Position numbers and translations under genes: made by a program. Source: Nocardioides pocheonensis (GTDB lineage: Bacteria; Actinomycetota; Actinomycetes; Propionibacteriales; Nocardioidaceae). Taken from it: 64,000 nucleotides of DNA. This document shows, piece after piece, positions 62,101 through 64,000 of this stretch. Position 1 is the stretch's first letter. Each line of letters starts with the position of its first letter. The notes below the pieces were generated by a model that was given only the letters and a program-made list of their open reading frames with translations, did not search any database and had not been told where the DNA came from. The stretch is from the NCBI RefSeq assembly GCF_003725535.1, contig NZ_RJSF01000019.1:456875-520874 (forward strand). The letters are read 5' to 3'.

Positions 62101-63024
62101 ATGCCTGAGAACACCGCCGCGTCCCTCGGCGACCCGCTGTCGCTCGACGGTCGGGTCGCGATCGTCACCGGTGCCGGAGCCGGCCTGGGCCGCGCCGAGG
62201 CCGTCGCCCTGGCGCGGGCCGGTGCCGCCGTCGTGGTCAACGACCTGCCCGGAGCAGGTGAGGAGACCGCGGAGGAGATCCGAGGACTCGGCGGCACCGC
62301 CTCCGTGGTCGCCGGCGACGTGGGGGAGCGCGCGACCGCCGACGCGATGACCGAGGCGGCGCTGGCGCTCGGCGGCCTCGACATCGTGGTCAACAACGCC
62401 GGCGTCACCCGCGACAAGATGCTGTTCAACATGAGCGACGAGGAGTTCGACCTCGTCGTGCGGATCCACCTCCGCGGCCACTTCCTGCTCTCGCGCAACG
62501 CCGCGGCGTACTGGCGGGCGAAGCACAAGGAGACCGGGGAGCAGGTGTACGGCCGGGTCGTGAACACCGCGTCCGAGGCGTCCCTCGGCGGGTCTCCGGG
62601 CCAGGCCAACTACGCCGCCGCGAAGGCCGGCATCACCGCGCTGACGCTCTCGACGGCGCGAGGGCTGGGCAAGATGGGCGTCCGGGCGAACGCGATCGCC
62701 CCCCGGGCGCGCACGGCGATGACCGCCGCGGTCTTCGGCGAGGACACCTCGGGCAAGGCCGTCGACCCGTACTCCGCCGAGCACGTGGCGCCGCTGGTGG
62801 CCTACCTGGCCTCCCCGGCCGCCGACCGGATCAACGGCCAGCTCTTCGTGGTGTACGGCGGCATGGTCGCACTCGTGGGCGCCCCGGTCGTGGAGCAGCG
62901 CTTCGACACCGCCGGCGACGTCTTCGACCTCGCCGAGCTGGACAAGACCGTCGGCGCCTACTTCGGCGACCGGGACCCGTCCCGGTGCTTCGCCGCCGAC
63001 TCCGTCATGCAGCTGAGCGTCTGA
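62101..63024 (+). CDS. hsd4A: Short-chain dehydrogenase, Hsd4A-like (17-beta-hydroxysteroid / 3-hydroxyacyl-CoA type)
   Basis: A 307-residue SDR. The cofactor site is VTGAGAGLGRAEA (about 22-34). NNAGVTRDKM is near 99 and the catalytic Ser/Tyr/Lys are in NTASEASLGGSPGQANYAAAKAG (about 155-177). RARTAMTA (about 201) follows, and the C-terminal extension (about 255-307) is typical of MFE-2/Hsd4A relatives. M. tuberculosis Rv3502c (Hsd4A) has the same length and position beside mce4 and acts in sterol side-chain or ring oxidation. ACGAGGAGCC precedes the ATG by about 9 nt. Function in this organism is inferred. Confidence 0.84.
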   Translation: MPENTAASLGDPLSLDGRVAIVTGAGAGLGRAEAVALARAGAAVVVNDLPGAGEETAEEIRGLGGTASVVAGDVGERATADAMTEAALALGGLDIVVNNAGVTRDKMLFNMSDEEFDLVVRIHLRGHFLLSRNAAAYWRAKHKETGEQVYGRVVNTASEASLGGSPGQANYAAAKAGITALTLSTARGLGKMGVRANAIAPRARTAMTAAVFGEDTSGKAVDPYSAEHVAPLVAYLASPAADRINGQLFVVYGGMVALVGAPVVEQRFDTAGDVFDLAELDKTVGAYFGDRDPSRCFAADSVMQLSV

Positions 63025-63068
63025 GCGCGCTCCGCCCTCTCGTCACCGCAGGAAAGAAGGACCCACCC

Positions 63069-63839
63069 ATGAACAGACTGGCCGGCAAGGTCGCGATCGT
63101 CACCGGCGGCGCCCAGGGACAGGGGGCGGGCATCAGCCGTGCCTTCGTCGAGGAGGGCGCGAAGGTCGTCATCGCCGACGTCGCCGTCGAGCCCGGCGAG
63201 CTCCTCGCCAAGGAGCTGTGCCGGATCTCTGGGGGCGACGACGCCGTCTTCCGGCACCACGACGTCAGCGACGAGGCGTCCTGGACGTCCCTGGTCGCGG
63301 AGACCGCCGAGCTGTTCGGACCGGTCAGCGTGCTGGCCAACAACGCCGGCATCCTGCGGTTCGGCGAGATCGCGACCGGCAGCCTCGACGACGTCGAGCT
63401 GATGTGGCGCGTGAACCAGATGGGCGTCTTCCTGGGGATGCGCGCCGTGGTCCCCACGATGCGGGCCAACGGCGGCGGCTCGATCATCAACGCCTCCTCG
63501 GTCGAGGGACTCGCGGGCATGGCGAACTGCACCGGGTACGCGGCGACCAAGTGGGCCATCCGCGGCATGACCAAGTGCGCGGCGATGGAGCTCGGCGGCC
63601 AGGGCATCCGGGTCAACTCCGTGCACCCCGGCATGATCGACACCCCGATGACGCGGGTGCACGGCGGTGACGTGGCGATGGAGTTCGGTGCGTCTAAGGT
63701 GCCGATGCGGCGCGTGGGCCACCCCGAGGACATCGCCCCGGTCTACGTCTTCCTGGCCAGCGACGAGTCCGGCTACATGAACGGCGCCGAGCTCGCCGTC
63801 GACGGCGGCGTCACGGCAACCCACGCCTTCGGGGGATGA
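63069..63839 (+). CDS. Short-chain dehydrogenase, 3-alpha/20-beta-hydroxysteroid dehydrogenase-like
   Basis: A 256-residue classical SDR. The cofactor site is VTGGAQGQGAGISRAF (about 12-27), with NNAGILRFG near 92. Catalytic residues are in NASSVEGLAGMANCTGYAATKWA (about 140-162: Ser, Tyr, Lys). HPGMIDTPMTR near 186 and the C-terminal YMNGAELAVDGG are standard. Streptomyces 3-alpha/20-beta-HSD is similar in motif and size; many actinobacterial homologues act on steroids or bile acids. AGGAAAGAAGGA lies 8 nt before the ATG. It is the last gene in the window. Confidence 0.82.
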   Translation: MNRLAGKVAIVTGGAQGQGAGISRAFVEEGAKVVIADVAVEPGELLAKELCRISGGDDAVFRHHDVSDEASWTSLVAETAELFGPVSVLANNAGILRFGEIATGSLDDVELMWRVNQMGVFLGMRAVVPTMRANGGGSIINASSVEGLAGMANCTGYAATKWAIRGMTKCAAMELGGQGIRVNSVHPGMIDTPMTRVHGGDVAMEFGASKVPMRRVGHPEDIAPVYVFLASDESGYMNGAELAVDGGVTATHAFGG

Positions 63840-63863
63840 CGGACGGCCGACCTCGGGGGTCGA

Positions 63864-64000
63864 GTGGTTTCGAGGCTCGCTTGCGCTCGCACCTCAACCA
63901 TCGGTGGACGGGTGGTTTCGAGGCTCGCTTGCGCTCGCACCTCAACCATCGGTGGACGGGTGGTTTCGAGGCTCGCTTGCGCTCGCACCTCAACCATCGG
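63864..64000. repeat. 48-bp tandem repeat, at least 2.9 copies
   Basis: GTGGTTTCGAGGCTCGCTTG starts units at 63864, 63912 and 63960, giving a 48-bp period. The copies are identical where complete, and the third is cut by the window edge. Each unit includes an imperfect palindrome (TGGTT...CACCTCAACCA) and a TCGGTGGACGG spacer. Because 48 is a multiple of 3, the minus strand has an open frame with a 16-residue period, but no gene signals accompany it. The unit matches the single copy at 29005-29043. It probably belongs to a genome-wide REP-like family. Confidence 0.85.

Noticed and set aside
63864..64000. CRISPR-like array at the right edge
   Set aside because: The units are tandem and identical over the full 48 bp, including the would-be spacers. 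A CRISPR array needs variable spacers; no cas gene is present.

Overview
The window is high-GC actinobacterial chromosome. Frequent GTG starts, many ATGA/GTGA overlaps, leaderless-type TANNNT boxes 6-8 nt before start codons, an SsgA-like protein, a DivIVA-domain protein and two complete mce operons fit the Nocardioidaceae (Nocardioides or a relative). That assignment is inferred from gene content only.

Layout. 1-4953: a block with the gene content of Mycobacterium tuberculosis Rv2689c-Rv2693c (DUF3159 protein, two TrkA/RCK proteins, an APC permease resembling KimA, a TrmA-type RNA methyltransferase). 4954-9184: a two-component system and an ABC exporter, ending in a duplicated 3' remnant of the methyltransferase gene, so this stretch looks like an insertion at the end of trmA. 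9206-21742: core metabolism (LLM flavin oxidoreductase, aconitase, thiamine-binding protein, SsgA, Nudix, SMP-30-like protein, dxs, a secreted metallopeptidase-like lipoprotein, PAC2, TesB). 21762-27399: htdX-fabG4 divergent from fadA2 (the Rv0241c-Rv0243 arrangement), an AbiEi/DUF559-like gene flanked by twin hairpins, and a TetR regulator. 27425-30025: ATP-dependent DNA ligase and an AlkA-type glycosylase.

30275-38417: mce operon 1 (yrbEA, yrbEB, mceA-F). 38432-49971: a CMD-family gene, a frameshifted SDR, a secreted BNR-repeat protein with a lipoprotein, a membrane spermidine-synthase-like protein, a cardiolipin-synthase-like enzyme, uvrB, and small genes including an ion channel. 50159-63839: mce operon 2 (yrbEA, yrbEB, mceA-F, two Mce-associated proteins) running into a ferredoxin-NADP reductase, a PPOX-family protein, a ferredoxin and two SDRs, one of them Hsd4A-like. 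A KstR-type box lies before operon 2 (13 of 14 consensus positions) and an exact one lies before the reductase gene. Together these indicate a mce4-type sterol import and catabolism locus.

The window also holds several repeat families: a 48-bp tandem repeat at the right edge with a relative near 29005, and a mosaic intergenic element present twice (after uvrB, and inside mce operon 2), each time flanked by direct repeats. No rRNA, tRNA, CRISPR array or transposase gene was recognised.
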